A stretch of DNA of 64,000 nucleotides from Enterobacter ludwigii (GTDB lineage Bacteria > Pseudomonadota > Gammaproteobacteria > Enterobacterales > Enterobacteriaceae), in NCBI RefSeq assembly GCF_001750725.1, contig NZ_CP017279.1:1550001-1614000 (forward strand), read 5' to 3'. The notes beneath the pieces were generated by a model. The model made no database searches and was not told where the DNA came from. It saw nothing but the letters and a program-made list of their open reading frames with translations. Within the stretch, counting starts at the first letter, position 1, and each line of letters opens with the position of its first letter. Shown in pieces: positions 38,697 through 47,889 of this stretch. A program made the position numbers and the translations under genes.

Positions 38697-39224
38697 ATGC
38701 AGATTCGAAAAGGATTAAATACCGACCTCGCACGTCTTGAATGCTGTGACTTTTCATTCACCGTCAGTCACGTTGCGCGGGAGCCTTTTATACATTGTGA
38801 TTTGCATATCGACGCTGTCGCCGTGCCTTATCGTAAAACGTATGAGCTCGATATGCAGACCCTTGAAAATCATTGCGTTAATCCGGATGCCATATTTCTT
38901 GTGGCCGAAACAGATGAGGGAGAAATTGCCGGTTTTATCACCGCGTCAATGAGCTGGAATAAATTTATCGCCGTTGACTATATTGCCGTTGAGCGCACGA
39001 AACGCAGAGCTGGCGCGGCGCAAAAATTGATGGCGGCCGCACACGTGTGGGCGCGTAGCGTCAACGCGGCTGGATTAAGGCTTGAAACCCAGAATGTGAA
39101 TGTATCTGCCTGCCTGTTCTACCGTCATTATGGCTTTACGTTAGGCGGATACGATCGTTTCCTCTACAACGCATTACCGGAAAAAGACGAAATCGCCCTG
39201 TTCTGGTATTACATGCTGATCTGA
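38697..39224 (+). CDS. GNAT family N-acetyltransferase
   Basis: 175 residues with a GNAT fold: the central strand and pyrophosphate loop (YIAVERTKRRAGAAQKLMAAA, in part) and the C-terminal NVSACLFYRHYGFTLGGYD. AAGGAATACC precedes the ATG. It likely acetylates an amine of a small molecule or aminoglycoside-like substrate, but the acceptor cannot be read from sequence. It is divergent from the trehalose operon. Confidence 0.75.
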   Translation: MQIRKGLNTDLARLECCDFSFTVSHVAREPFIHCDLHIDAVAVPYRKTYELDMQTLENHCVNPDAIFLVAETDEGEIAGFITASMSWNKFIAVDYIAVERTKRRAGAAQKLMAAAHVWARSVNAAGLRLETQNVNVSACLFYRHYGFTLGGYDRFLYNALPEKDEIALFWYYMLI

Positions 39225-39393
39225 CTCTGGCTCTAACGGATATTGGCGGACGAAAGCGATTTGTCTGAAAATTACCCACCCGGCGCGCAAGGGAATGTGC
39301 GTCAGAATATGACTCGCCTGCCTCCCTTCATTTTTCTGTCACTTAATTTCAATACGCTTACATGATTTTGACAATGACGTTAAGGAAAGAAGA

Positions 39394-40146
39394 GTGAATT
39401 CAATGGCTAAGGCATTACTGCTGGCATTACCTGTTATGAGCGCGACCGCCACGGCAGCCGACCACGAAATCTGTGAGCCGAAAGCGTATGAGATGGCGCT
39501 GCGCTATCAACAGAAATCGGCAGAAATCATGGCTCTTCAGCTGCAGACCTATCGTTTCGCCACCGAGCGTTTTAACGAAAAAATAAAAGGGCTGACTACG
39601 CCAGAGAATTATGCCGTTGTGATGGATCTTGATGAAACGGTGCTGGATAACACTCCGTTACTGGCGCGTGATGCCGAACAGTGCCACGACTACACGAAAT
39701 GGGACACCTGGAGTGACTGGGAAAAACAGGGAAAACCGGGATTAATTCCTGGTGCGAAGGCGTTTCTTGATCGCGTGAATCAAAGTAAGGTCCGTATTTA
39801 TTATGTATCTGACCGCATGCAGGAAAACAAAGCAGATACGCTCAATACATTAAAATCCCTTGGCTTACCGCAGGTTTCAGAGGATAGCGTTCTGCTCGAT
39901 ACGGTCAGTAAAGAAGCCCGCCGCCAGAGCATCCTGAAGAAACAGCAGATAATCATGCTCTTCGGTGACAGCCTGCCTGATTTCGCCGCGCAATTTAAAA
40001 ACAAAAAGCCGAGCGAAGCGCAGCGTGAACTCGTTGAGGCCAGCGCCGATCGCTTTGGCAGTGACTGGATTGTGCTGCCCAATGCCGCGTATGGCTCGTG
40101 GTCAAAAGCCACACTTGAAGGCTGGAAAGCCCCGCTGAAGCAATAA
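39394..40146 (+). CDS. Exported HAD-family acid phosphatase / 5'-nucleotidase
   Basis: About 250 residues from GTG 39394, or 247 from ATG 39403; AAGGAAAGAAGA precedes both. A signal peptide (KALLLALPVMSATATAA) is followed by the class B/e(P4)-type HAD phosphatase domain with the DLDET motif (VVMDLDETVLDN) holding the nucleophilic Asp, then IYYVSDR and LFGDSLPDF. No lipobox cysteine is visible, unlike lipoprotein e(P4). It should remove phosphate from nucleotides in the periplasm. Confidence 0.78.
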   Translation: MNSMAKALLLALPVMSATATAADHEICEPKAYEMALRYQQKSAEIMALQLQTYRFATERFNEKIKGLTTPENYAVVMDLDETVLDNTPLLARDAEQCHDYTKWDTWSDWEKQGKPGLIPGAKAFLDRVNQSKVRIYYVSDRMQENKADTLNTLKSLGLPQVSEDSVLLDTVSKEARRQSILKKQQIIMLFGDSLPDFAAQFKNKKPSEAQRELVEASADRFGSDWIVLPNAAYGSWSKATLEGWKAPLKQ

Positions 40147-40158
40147 CGTCTGGCTTGC

Positions 40159-40182
40159 CGGGTGGCACATTGCAGCCACCCG
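40159..40182. terminator. Hairpin after the HAD phosphatase
   Basis: Arms CGGGTGGC and GCCACCCG with an 8-base loop lie 13 bases past the stop. Few T residues follow, so it may instead be a repetitive extragenic element. Confidence 0.45.
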
Positions 40183-40288
40183 ACATTTGATCCGACCTAT
40201 TCATCCCGTTTATAGGTCCTATCATTATCAGGCGGGTTCATATAATTTTACGGAGAAGTAAGATGAGCTCTTTCTGAAGGAGACCCTT

Positions 40289-41275
40289 ATGCTGACCGTA
40301 AAAAAACTTGCCCTGACAACGCTGATTTCCAGTTCGTTATTGTTCTACCCTGCGCTTCAGGCTTCGGCAGAAACGCCCCAGCACGTGGTTAAACAGCCTG
40401 CCGGGGGGTACAGTGTGCAGGTTGGCGATATTATGGTGACCTCGTTTACCGACGGTACCGTGGCGCAAGACCTGCACAAATTACTTCGTCGGACGACCCC
40501 GCAGAAGACCGATGCGTTGCTCGCACAAAATTTCCAGACCAACCCGGTAGAGGCGTCCATTAACGCTTTTCTGATTGCGCTACCCGGCCACAAGATTCTG
40601 GTGGATACCGGCTCAGGCCAGCTTTTTGGCCCCGGTAACGGCGGGCGACTGATTGAGAGTCTGGCAACGCAGGGGATCGCGCCGCAGGACATCACCGAGA
40701 TTTTACTGACCCATGCGCACTCCGATCATGCCGGTGGCCTGGTCAAAGATGGTAAGGCGGTGTTTACCAATGCGCGCGTTTTTGTCGGCAAACCTGACAT
40801 CGACTTTTTCTTTAACAACGATAATCAGAAAAAAACCGGCTACGACCAGAACTACTTCGATGTCGCGCAGAAAACCTTAAAACCGTATCGTGATGCCGGC
40901 AAGGTGGTTCCTTTTTCCGGAACCTCGCAGCTTCTGCCCGGGATAACCGGCACGGTTCACCCGGGCCATACGCCTGGTTCGGCCTTCTATACGCTGGAAA
41001 GTAAAGGCGAGAAAATCACCTTTGTCGGCGATATTATCCACGTCGCGGCGGTACAGTTCCCGCAGCCCGCCGTGACCATCGCCTACGACCAGGATCAGGA
41101 CGGTGCGGCACGTGTCCGCCAGGATGCTTTTGCTGATTTTGTGAAAAACAGAGACCTTGTCGCAGCCCCCCACCTGCCGTTCCCGGGTATCGGTTACGTC
41201 ACGAAAGGCAAGCACGGCGGTTATGCCTGGGTGCCCGTCACCTACACCAATCGCGACAGCCACAGCGCAAATTAA
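40289..41275 (+). CDS. Exported metallo-beta-lactamase-fold hydrolase
   Basis: 328 residues with a signal peptide (LALTTLISSSLLFYPALQASA, in part) and the metallo-beta-lactamase fold; THAHSDHAGG gives the HxHxDH zinc ligands, with a second His in VHPGHTPGS and Asp in TFVGDIIHV. The overall pattern is closer to periplasmic lactonase- or quorum-quenching-type hydrolases than to antibiotic-degrading enzymes; the substrate is unknown. AAGGAG precedes the ATG. The LysR gene starts 13 bases later on the same strand, an arrangement that hints at shared regulation. Confidence 0.75.
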   Translation: MLTVKKLALTTLISSSLLFYPALQASAETPQHVVKQPAGGYSVQVGDIMVTSFTDGTVAQDLHKLLRRTTPQKTDALLAQNFQTNPVEASINAFLIALPGHKILVDTGSGQLFGPGNGGRLIESLATQGIAPQDITEILLTHAHSDHAGGLVKDGKAVFTNARVFVGKPDIDFFFNNDNQKKTGYDQNYFDVAQKTLKPYRDAGKVVPFSGTSQLLPGITGTVHPGHTPGSAFYTLESKGEKITFVGDIIHVAAVQFPQPAVTIAYDQDQDGAARVRQDAFADFVKNRDLVAAPHLPFPGIGYVTKGKHGGYAWVPVTYTNRDSHSAN

Positions 41276-41288
41276 AACGGATAACACG

Positions 41289-42200
41289 ATGACGCCCGTT
41301 GCTGAGATGGATATCGACCTGATCCTGACGCTGGATGCATTGCTCCAGGATCAGAACATCACCCATGCGGCCGCGCGGCTCGGCATCAGCCAGCCCGCGA
41401 TGTCCGCCCGTCTGGCGCGCCTGCGTTCACTCTTTGGCGAACCGTTGTTTATCCCTTCCCCACATGGACGTGGGGTGTTGCCCACGCCCAGAGCGGAGGC
41501 GCTAAGGCCGCAGGTCATGACCGTATTGCGGGGCATTAACGCGATGTTTGCCCCCACCACCTTTGATGCGCAAACCAGCCAGCGGACATTTGTGATTGCC
41601 CTGCATGAAAATCCGGCCCTGATGCTGGGTGCCGAACTGCTTAATCAGTTCCGGGCCCATGCCCCGGGGATCCGCTTGCGGTTCGCGCTGCCAGAAATGG
41701 CAACCCTGCCACAGCAGCTGGAAAAGGGTGATGTGGATGTCTATATCGGTGTGAGCGCCGGCGCGCACGACGGCTGGGTCAGACGTAAACTTTTCGATGA
41801 CCAGTTTGCAACAGCCCAGCGAAAAGGCCACCCCCGCGGTGTCGGGCCACTGGATCTGGAGCACTATTGCGCGCTCTCTCATCTGGTGGTCTCTTCAGAG
41901 GGTGACCCGTTTACCGGCTTTGTGGATCAAACCCTGGGCGGACTGGGCTATCAGCGCAACGTGGTGATGTCCACGCAGAGCTACGCCATGGCACCTCCGC
42001 TTGTCGCCAGCACGGACCTGCTCTGCACCTTACCGGAACGTATGCTGCAACGCTTTGCCTCGACGCTGGATATCTTTCCCCCGCCGCTGCCGCTGCAGCC
42101 GATTACCATCAGCATGTACTGGCACCCGAAAAACAGTCAGGATACGGCAAGCCTCTGGCTGCGCGAGCAACTGCTGCTGGCCGCGGGACGTCAGATGTGA
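41289..42200 (+). CDS. LysR-type regulator
   Basis: 303 residues from ATG 41289, just after the metallo-hydrolase gene; the longer frame upstream would lie inside that gene. The helix-turn-helix (ITHAAARLGISQPAMSARLARLR, in part) and effector domain are complete. Being on the same strand and close, it may be co-transcribed with the hydrolase. The 3' end overlaps the converging LysR gene by 10 bases. Confidence 0.8.
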   Translation: MTPVAEMDIDLILTLDALLQDQNITHAAARLGISQPAMSARLARLRSLFGEPLFIPSPHGRGVLPTPRAEALRPQVMTVLRGINAMFAPTTFDAQTSQRTFVIALHENPALMLGAELLNQFRAHAPGIRLRFALPEMATLPQQLEKGDVDVYIGVSAGAHDGWVRRKLFDDQFATAQRKGHPRGVGPLDLEHYCALSHLVVSSEGDPFTGFVDQTLGGLGYQRNVVMSTQSYAMAPPLVASTDLLCTLPERMLQRFASTLDIFPPPLPLQPITISMYWHPKNSQDTASLWLREQLLLAAGRQM

Positions 42201-43075
42201 TCGAGGGTGTGCAGAAATTTCTTTAACACCTCTGAGCGAATGATCCGGTGGCACACCAGCTTCAGTTCGCTTTCCCTGAGCCTGTCAATGATGTCGATGT
42301 ACACGACATTCTCCACGCTGACCGCCCTGGCGGAGGCCGGCAGTAGCGCCATGCCAAAACCCGCAGAGACCAGGCTGATGACAGTAGGTACGTCGGTGGC
42401 GTTTTGTACCACTTCAGGCTGGAAACCTGCGCCGTAACAAACGTCATAGAAGTACTGTTCGAGGCCCATTCCCTCCGGGTCGCGCAGGGAGATCCATTTT
42501 TCATCTTTCACCGAGGCGAGCGTAAGCGCGGACGATTTCGCCAGAGGGTGCTGCGAAGAGAGCGCCAGCACCGTTTTCTCGGACGTAAACGGGCGGCTTT
42601 GCAGGTCGTCTGGCAGAGACGGCAGCGGTGCCCGGATGATGGCCACATCCAGCTGGTTGCTTTGCACGGCGGTATAGAGCGTCTGCACATTCCCCGTCAT
42701 TAGCGACATGGTTATGGCAGGCCACCGACTGTGCATCTGGCGCAGCGCGGCAGGCAGCCTGGTGTCAAACATGGCGCTCGATACGCACCCGAGATTCAAC
42801 ACCCCTTGCTCCCCCCTCGCCGTTTGCCTGGCGTCCAGCACCGCCTGTTCCGTCAGGGCGATGGCCAGCCTGGCTTTCTCCAGGAAAGCTTCACCGGCCG
42901 GCGTCAGGGTTAAACGGCGGTTCGCCCGGCTAAAGAGCGTAACGCCTAACCGTTCCTCTAACGTTTTAATCTGCTGACTCAGCGCGGGTTGTGCCATGTT
43001 CAGGCGCTCCGCAGCCCGGTGCATGTGAAGCTCTTCCGCAACGACAATGAAATTACGCATCTGACGAAACTGCAT
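42191..43075 (-). CDS. LysR-type regulator of the divergent UbiD gene
   Basis: 294 residues with the LysR start (MQFRQMRNFIVVAEELHMHRAAERLNMAQPALS, in part) and a full effector domain. It is divergent from a UbiD-type decarboxylase gene with 115 bases between the starts, and an inverted repeat (43093-43118) lies between. The arrangement strongly suggests it controls the decarboxylase in response to its substrate, probably an aromatic or heteroaromatic acid. Confidence 0.85.
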   Translation of the reverse strand: MQFRQMRNFIVVAEELHMHRAAERLNMAQPALSQQIKTLEERLGVTLFSRANRRLTLTPAGEAFLEKARLAIALTEQAVLDARQTARGEQGVLNLGCVSSAMFDTRLPAALRQMHSRWPAITMSLMTGNVQTLYTAVQSNQLDVAIIRAPLPSLPDDLQSRPFTSEKTVLALSSQHPLAKSSALTLASVKDEKWISLRDPEGMGLEQYFYDVCYGAGFQPEVVQNATDVPTVISLVSAGFGMALLPASARAVSVENVVYIDIIDRLRESELKLVCHRIIRSEVLKKFLHTLDHI

Positions 43076-43092
43076 AACGCTTCCCCGGATTT

Positions 43093-43118
43093 TTTGATAA
43101 CAAATTTATTATCAAAAT
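43093..43118. promoter_or_regulatory. Inverted repeat in the LysR/UbiD intergenic region
   Basis: TTTTGATAA and TTATCAAAA, 9-bp perfect arms, 8 bases apart. An AT-rich dyad in this position is typical of a LysR recognition site. Confidence 0.65.
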
Positions 43119-43190
43119 AGCAGTAATGATGCAATTGATGCTATGGGCTATTGCCATAAAAATGGAGGCATGCAAACACGGGAGGAAAAA

Positions 43191-44681
43191 ATGGAAAGCC
43201 CAGTCAACGATCTCAGAAGTGCCATCGCGTTACTGCAACGCCACGAAGGACAGTATATTGAAACGGATCATCCGGTGGATCCCAACGCGGAGCTGGCGGG
43301 TGTTTATCGACACATTGGTGCGGGCGGCACGGTGAAACGCCCTACCCGAACGGGCCCGGCCATGATGTTCAATAACGTTAAAGGTTATCCGGATTCGCGT
43401 ATCCTGGTGGGCATGCACGCCAGCCGGGAAAGAGCGGCACTCCTTCTGGGATGTGAACCCTCGACGCTCGCGCAGCACGTCGGTCAGGCCGTGAAAAACC
43501 CGATCGCGCCGGTTGTTGTCCCGGCATCGCAGGCCCCTTGCCAGGAGCAGGTATTCTACGCTGACGATCCTGATTTTGATCTGCGTAAACTGCTTCCGGC
43601 CCCGACCAACACGCCGATTGATGCTGGCCCGTTCTTCTGTCTGGGGCTGGTACTGGCAAGCGATCCGGAAGACAGTTCGCTGACTGACGTCACGATTCAC
43701 CGTCTCTGCGTTCAGGAGCGCGATGAGCTTTCCATGTTCCTGGCCGCGGGGCGCCACATTGAGGTCTTTCGTAAAAAGGCTGAAGCAGCCGGAAAACCGC
43801 TGCCGGTGACGATCAACATGGGGCTCGACCCGGCGATTTATATCGGCGCCTGCTTTGAAGCGCCCACGACGCCGTTTGGTTATAACGAACTGGGCGTTGC
43901 CGGGGCGCTGCGTCAGAAACCGGTCGAACTGGTACAGGGCGTGGCGGTAAAAGAGAAAGCGATCGCGCGGGCTGAAATCATTATCGAAGGCGAACTGCTG
44001 CCAGGCGTGCGCGTTAGAGAAGATCAGCACACCAACAGTGGCCATGCGATGCCGGAATTTCCGGGCTACTGCGGCGAGGCAAATCCTTCTTTGCCCGTCA
44101 TCAAAGTGAAAGCCGTCACCCTGCGTCACCAGGCAATCCTGCAAACGCTGGTGGGGCCAGGTGAAGAGCACACCACGCTCGCAGGCCTGCCAACGGAGGC
44201 CAGCATCCGCAATGCCGTTGAAGAGGCCATTCCGGGCTTCCTGCAAAATGTCTATGCGCATACCGCGGGCGGCGGTAAGTTCCTCGGCATTCTGCAGGTG
44301 AAAAAACGCCAGCCATCCGATGAAGGACGTCAGGGACAGGCGGCGCTTATCGCACTCGCGACCTATTCCGAACTGAAAAACATCATTCTTGTCGACGAAG
44401 ACGTGGATATTTTCGACAGTGACGACATCCTGTGGGCGATGACTACCCGCATGCAGGGAGATGTCAGCATCACCACTATTCCAGGGATCCGCGGTCACCA
44501 GCTGGATCCGTCGCAGTCGCCGGATTACAGCACGTCGATTCGCGGAAATGGCATTTCCTGTAAGACCATCTTCGATTGCACGGTACCCTGGGCGCTGAAG
44601 GACCGCTTCGAACGCGCGCCGTTTATGGAGGTTGACCCACGTCCGTGGGCACCAGATTTGTTTGACGCAAAACACGACTAG
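43191..44681 (+). CDS. UbiD-family prenylated-flavin decarboxylase
   Basis: 496 residues from ATG 43191, which has GGGAGGA seven bases upstream; the frame further upstream lies in the control region. UbiD features are visible: the prFMN/metal-binding region (VTIHRLCVQERDELSM), ALRQKPVELVQG, and the Glu-rich catalytic loop AMPEFPGYCGE. It reversibly decarboxylates an aromatic or heteroaromatic acid and needs prFMN from UbiX, whose gene is not nearby. Its length matches PA0254/HudA pyrrole-2-carboxylate decarboxylase, a likely but unproven assignment. A strong terminator follows. Confidence 0.85.
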   Translation: MESPVNDLRSAIALLQRHEGQYIETDHPVDPNAELAGVYRHIGAGGTVKRPTRTGPAMMFNNVKGYPDSRILVGMHASRERAALLLGCEPSTLAQHVGQAVKNPIAPVVVPASQAPCQEQVFYADDPDFDLRKLLPAPTNTPIDAGPFFCLGLVLASDPEDSSLTDVTIHRLCVQERDELSMFLAAGRHIEVFRKKAEAAGKPLPVTINMGLDPAIYIGACFEAPTTPFGYNELGVAGALRQKPVELVQGVAVKEKAIARAEIIIEGELLPGVRVREDQHTNSGHAMPEFPGYCGEANPSLPVIKVKAVTLRHQAILQTLVGPGEEHTTLAGLPTEASIRNAVEEAIPGFLQNVYAHTAGGGKFLGILQVKKRQPSDEGRQGQAALIALATYSELKNIILVDEDVDIFDSDDILWAMTTRMQGDVSITTIPGIRGHQLDPSQSPDYSTSIRGNGISCKTIFDCTVPWALKDRFERAPFMEVDPRPWAPDLFDAKHD

Positions 44682-44693
44682 CGCGTTCGCGAT

Positions 44694-44737
44694 ACAGAAG
44701 AGCGTATGGCTTTCGGGTCATACGCTCTTCTGTTTTT
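44694..44737 (+). terminator. Strong terminator after the UbiD gene
   Basis: ACAGAAGAGCGTATG pairs fully with CATACGCTCTTCTGT around a 10-base loop, and TTTTT follows. Confidence 0.92.
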
Positions 44738-44834
44738 CATCGCAGGCAAAAAGGGAAATTGCCGCTTCCCCTGCTTTCTTGTACCCTTTCGTCGTTAACC
44801 CCAACCCCACAAGAACTGAGACATCCGGACGCTT

Positions 44835-45122
44835 ATGACTGCACACCTTTCTAAAGACCCTTTACATGGCGTAACGCTGGAGATGCAGGTCAATGCCCTG
44901 GTTGCACGATATGGCTGGAGTGAGTTGGGCGATCGAATCAAAATTAACTGTTTCAGAAAAGACCCAAGCGTTAAATCGAGCCTGAAATTTCTGCGCCGCA
45001 CGCCCTGGGCTCGCGCAGAAGTTGAAGCCCTGTATCTTGATTCCCTGAATGATGAGGGGATCGCAGAACCGGACGAACCCGCCTTTAACCCCTGGGCTAA
45101 CAGTCGGATAACCAAGAGCTAA
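44835..45122 (+). CDS. VF530 family DNA-binding-like protein
   Basis: 95 residues of the VF530 (DUF2132) family, recognisable by [36 protein letters not shown] and [13 protein letters not shown] (each in part). The small helical fold has been compared to helicase-associated DNA-binding domains; its function is unknown. It ends 7 bases before digH and is probably co-transcribed with it. Confidence 0.75.
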   Translation: MTAHLSKDPLHGVTLEMQVNALVARYGWSELGDRIKINCFRKDPSVKSSLKFLRRTPWARAEVEALYLDSLNDEGIAEPDEPAFNPWANSRITKS

Positions 45123-45129
45123 AACGCAA

Positions 45130-46422
45130 ATGACGCGACATGTAAAACGGATTGGTGCGCTGACTGCCTGTGCACTTTTACTTGTTAGTTGCTCCTCAAA
45201 ACCACCAAAATCACTGGTAACGCCTCTCCCGACCGCGAGCAAACCGACCCAGCAGGCTAACGAGCCGATGCGTGGGATCTGGCTGGCAACCGTCTCACGC
45301 CTGGACTGGCCCCCGGTGGCCTCAGTGAATGGTCGCGATGCGCAAGACCGTATCGCGATGCAAAAACAGGCCCTGACGAACAAGCTCGACAAGCTTAAGC
45401 ACCTCGGTATTAATACCGTGTTTTTCCAGGTCAAACCGGACAGCACGGCGCTCTGGTCGTCTAAAATTCTGCCGTGGTCAGATATGCTCACCGGCAATAT
45501 CGGCGAGTACCCGGGCTACGATCCGCTGCAGTTTATGCTCGATGAAGCGCACAAGCGCGGCATGAAAGTCCATGCCTGGTTCAACCCTTACCGCGTTTCA
45601 ACCAATACCAAACCGTCGACCATTGCCTCGCTGAACCGCACGTCGTCATTGCAGCCTTCCAGCGTTTATGTCCAGCACCCGGAATGGATCCGTATTGCCG
45701 GCGATCGTTTTGTGCTCGACCCCGGCATTCCGCAAGTGCGTGACTGGATAACGCAGGTGGTCACCGAAGTGGTTGCGCACTATCCCATTGATGGCGTGCA
45801 GTTTGACGACTATTTCTATACCGAATCACCGGGATCCGCGCTCAATGACGCGCAGACTTTCAGACAATACGGTCAGGGATTTGCCTCTAAAGCCGACTGG
45901 CGCCGCCACAATACGCAGCAGCTGATTGTGCAGGTTTCCCGGGCCATTAAGCAGACGAAGCCTGGCGTGGAGTTTGGTGTCAGCCCGGCTGGCGTATGGC
46001 GTAACCGCTCATTCGACCCGGCAGGCTCAGACACGCGCGGTGCCGCAGCCTACGATGAATCCTATGCCGACACGCGTCAGTGGGTGCAGCAGGGTCTGCT
46101 GGACTATATCGCGCCACAAATTTACTGGCCTTTCTCCCGGGATGCGGCGCGTTATGACGTGCTGACGAAATGGTGGGCAGAGGTGGTGAAACCGACGCAT
46201 ACCCGCCTGTATATCGGCATTGCGTTCTACAAGGTAGGTGAACCGTCGAAAAATGAACCGGACTGGACGGTTCAGGGCGGCGTGCCGGAGCTGAAAAAAC
46301 AGCTCGATCTGAACGATTCACTGCCCAACGTGAATGGCACGATCCTGTTCCGCGAAGATTATCTTAACCAGCCGCAGACACAGGAAGCCGTCAGCTACCT
46401 GCGCGGACGCTGGGGTAGCTGA
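45130..46422 (+). CDS. digH: Peptidoglycan glycosyl hydrolase DigH (YddW)
   Basis: 430 residues. A lipobox (LLLVSCSS) indicates an outer-membrane lipoprotein. The rest is a GH10-like (DUF187) barrel: RGIWLATVSRLDWP, VFFQVKPDSTALWSS, MKVHAWFNPYRV and DGVQFDDYFY. DigH of E. coli cuts denuded glycan strands at the division septum. The 3' end faces dsbG across a shared terminator. Confidence 0.85.
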   Translation: MTRHVKRIGALTACALLLVSCSSKPPKSLVTPLPTASKPTQQANEPMRGIWLATVSRLDWPPVASVNGRDAQDRIAMQKQALTNKLDKLKHLGINTVFFQVKPDSTALWSSKILPWSDMLTGNIGEYPGYDPLQFMLDEAHKRGMKVHAWFNPYRVSTNTKPSTIASLNRTSSLQPSSVYVQHPEWIRIAGDRFVLDPGIPQVRDWITQVVTEVVAHYPIDGVQFDDYFYTESPGSALNDAQTFRQYGQGFASKADWRRHNTQQLIVQVSRAIKQTKPGVEFGVSPAGVWRNRSFDPAGSDTRGAAAYDESYADTRQWVQQGLLDYIAPQIYWPFSRDAARYDVLTKWWAEVVKPTHTRLYIGIAFYKVGEPSKNEPDWTVQGGVPELKKQLDLNDSLPNVNGTILFREDYLNQPQTQEAVSYLRGRWGS

Positions 46423-46434
46423 CCGGTCAACATC

Positions 46435-46468
46435 AGGCAGAAACACCCTGTTTCTGCCTGTTTTTTTT
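46435..46468. terminator. Terminator between digH and dsbG
   Basis: GGCAGAAACA pairs with TGTTTCTGCC around CCC, and eight T follow. It ends digH directly; the converging dsbG stops right at its edge, so dsbG may need it too. Confidence 0.88.
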
Positions 46469-46469
46469 A

Positions 46470-47228
46470 CTACGGCTTCGGCCCAAACATCGCCTCAAGC
46501 TGTTTCTCATCAGGCATGCCGACCACCTGCTGAAGCTCATTATCAGCATTCAGATAATAAATGGCGGGCGTAGCGTTCGCGCCCAGGTTGTCCATTAACG
46601 TCTGGTGTTTTTGCAGTATGTCGACGGTTTCACGGGATGCAGTGCCCTGTGGTTTTGGCAATTTTTTCCCGCCAGAAAGCTCGTAATCACGCCAGGCCGA
46701 AACGGGATCTTTCGCATTCAGGATAGCGGAGGCATTACGCCCACTGTTAGGGTTGAGAAACGCCACCAGCAGCGTATTAAGCTGCACCTTGCCCGCCTTC
46801 ACCCACGGCTGCGCCTCGGACCAGAATTGCTTGCAGTACGGGCAGAACGGATCGGCGAAGACGAAGACTTTGCGCGGAGCGTTATCCGCTCCCTCTTTCA
46901 GGGGATGCGCCGCGTTCAGTTGCTTCCACATTTCGCGTCCCATCGGGGCGTAGATCTCTTTCTGGAAATAGTCTTCACTCAGGTTTTTTCCTTTTTCATC
47001 GTACAAATAGCCAGAAATTACGTGCTTGCCGTCAGGGGTTAAAAACAGCGTAACGCCCATATCCTGATACTGCCCCAGCCAGGCCGGCGCGCCCCCTGGC
47101 GCATCAATTTTCTTAATGATTTTGATATTCTGCTGCTCGCTGAAGAGCTTCACCACATCCGGTATCGCTTCAGCGGCCTGCGCCAGCCCTGACGTTGCCA
47201 GCACCGACAGTAACAGTAATTTTTTCAT
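46470..47228 (-). CDS. dsbG: Periplasmic disulfide isomerase/chaperone DsbG
   Basis: 252 residues. Signal peptide (KKLLLLSVLATSGLAQA), DsbC/G-type dimerisation domain, then a thioredoxin domain with the catalytic CPYC (FADPFCPYCKQFW) and the cis-Pro loop NATPAIYY. DsbG keeps single periplasmic cysteines reduced. It is the last gene of a scsA-scsB-scsC-dsbG operon, 42 bases after scsC, in the place where Salmonella carries scsD; electrons probably come from the DsbD-like ScsB. Confidence 0.82.
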   Translation of the reverse strand: MKKLLLLSVLATSGLAQAAEAIPDVVKLFSEQQNIKIIKKIDAPGGAPAWLGQYQDMGVTLFLTPDGKHVISGYLYDEKGKNLSEDYFQKEIYAPMGREMWKQLNAAHPLKEGADNAPRKVFVFADPFCPYCKQFWSEAQPWVKAGKVQLNTLLVAFLNPNSGRNASAILNAKDPVSAWRDYELSGGKKLPKPQGTASRETVDILQKHQTLMDNLGANATPAIYYLNADNELQQVVGMPDEKQLEAMFGPKP

Positions 47229-47270
47229 TTTCCGCTCCGGGATTATTGGGGGCGAACCGCCCCCTTCACG

Positions 47271-47882
47271 TTAACGATTTTTCAGTGCGTCACTGACCAT
47301 TTCATCGAACTGTTCAAAAGGAACCCAGCCCGGGAGTAACCCTTCGCCAATCAGCGTGGCCGGTGTTCCCTGGATCCCCATCTTTTCGGCGATGATCAGG
47401 CTGCGTTTGATCGTCACCAGGCTCTCATCATCAGGCGTTGTGACGTTCACTCCGGCCCGTTTTTGCGCCTCCTGAATGCTGGCGTCATCGTGATATCCCT
47501 TTTTAGCCATCAGGGTATGGTTAAATTTCATAAATTGCTCAGGATGCGCGCGCCAGACGGTTAAGGCATCGCGTGCTGAGGTCAGTGAACTTTCCGACCG
47601 GAAAGGCAAAAACTTAAATACCACCGCCACATCCGGGTGTTTTTCGACGATCTTTTCCAGGTAAGGATCGAATTTCTTGCAGTACGGGCAGTTGTAATCC
47701 GTAAAGACCACCAGGGTGAGCTTCGGATCCTTAGCGCCAATGCGCGGCGAGTCGGGGTCGTTAAACAGAAAGTCATAAACCATCTTCTGTGCACGTTGCT
47801 CCTGTTCCGGCGTCATGGTCTGCGCCGCCATCACCTGCGCTGAGGTCAACAGTAGCAGAAGCGTAATAAGGATTCTTTTCAT
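47271..47882 (-). CDS. scsC: Suppressor of copper sensitivity, thioredoxin-fold protein ScsC
   Basis: 203 residues. A signal peptide is followed by a DsbA-like domain with CPYC (TDYNCPYCKKFDPYL) and cis-Pro loop QGTPATLIGEGLLPGW. The short helical N-terminal arm (MTPEQEQRAQKMVYDFL) is like the oligomerising arm of Proteus ScsC. Kept reduced by ScsB, it protects envelope proteins from copper-induced disulfide damage. Starts 7 bases after scsB. Confidence 0.88.
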   Translation of the reverse strand: MKRILITLLLLLTSAQVMAAQTMTPEQEQRAQKMVYDFLFNDPDSPRIGAKDPKLTLVVFTDYNCPYCKKFDPYLEKIVEKHPDVAVVFKFLPFRSESSLTSARDALTVWRAHPEQFMKFNHTLMAKKGYHDDASIQEAQKRAGVNVTTPDDESLVTIKRSLIIAEKMGIQGTPATLIGEGLLPGWVPFEQFDEMVSDALKNR

Positions 47883-47889
47883 AATACAT

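Noticed and set aside
40159..40182. Member of a CRISPR or interspersed repeat array
   Set aside because: Only a single hairpin, with no second copy seen in the window.
43230..44675. A 481-codon minus-strand frame
   Set aside because: It is the antisense shadow of the UbiD gene, whose motifs, ribosome site and terminator are clear.
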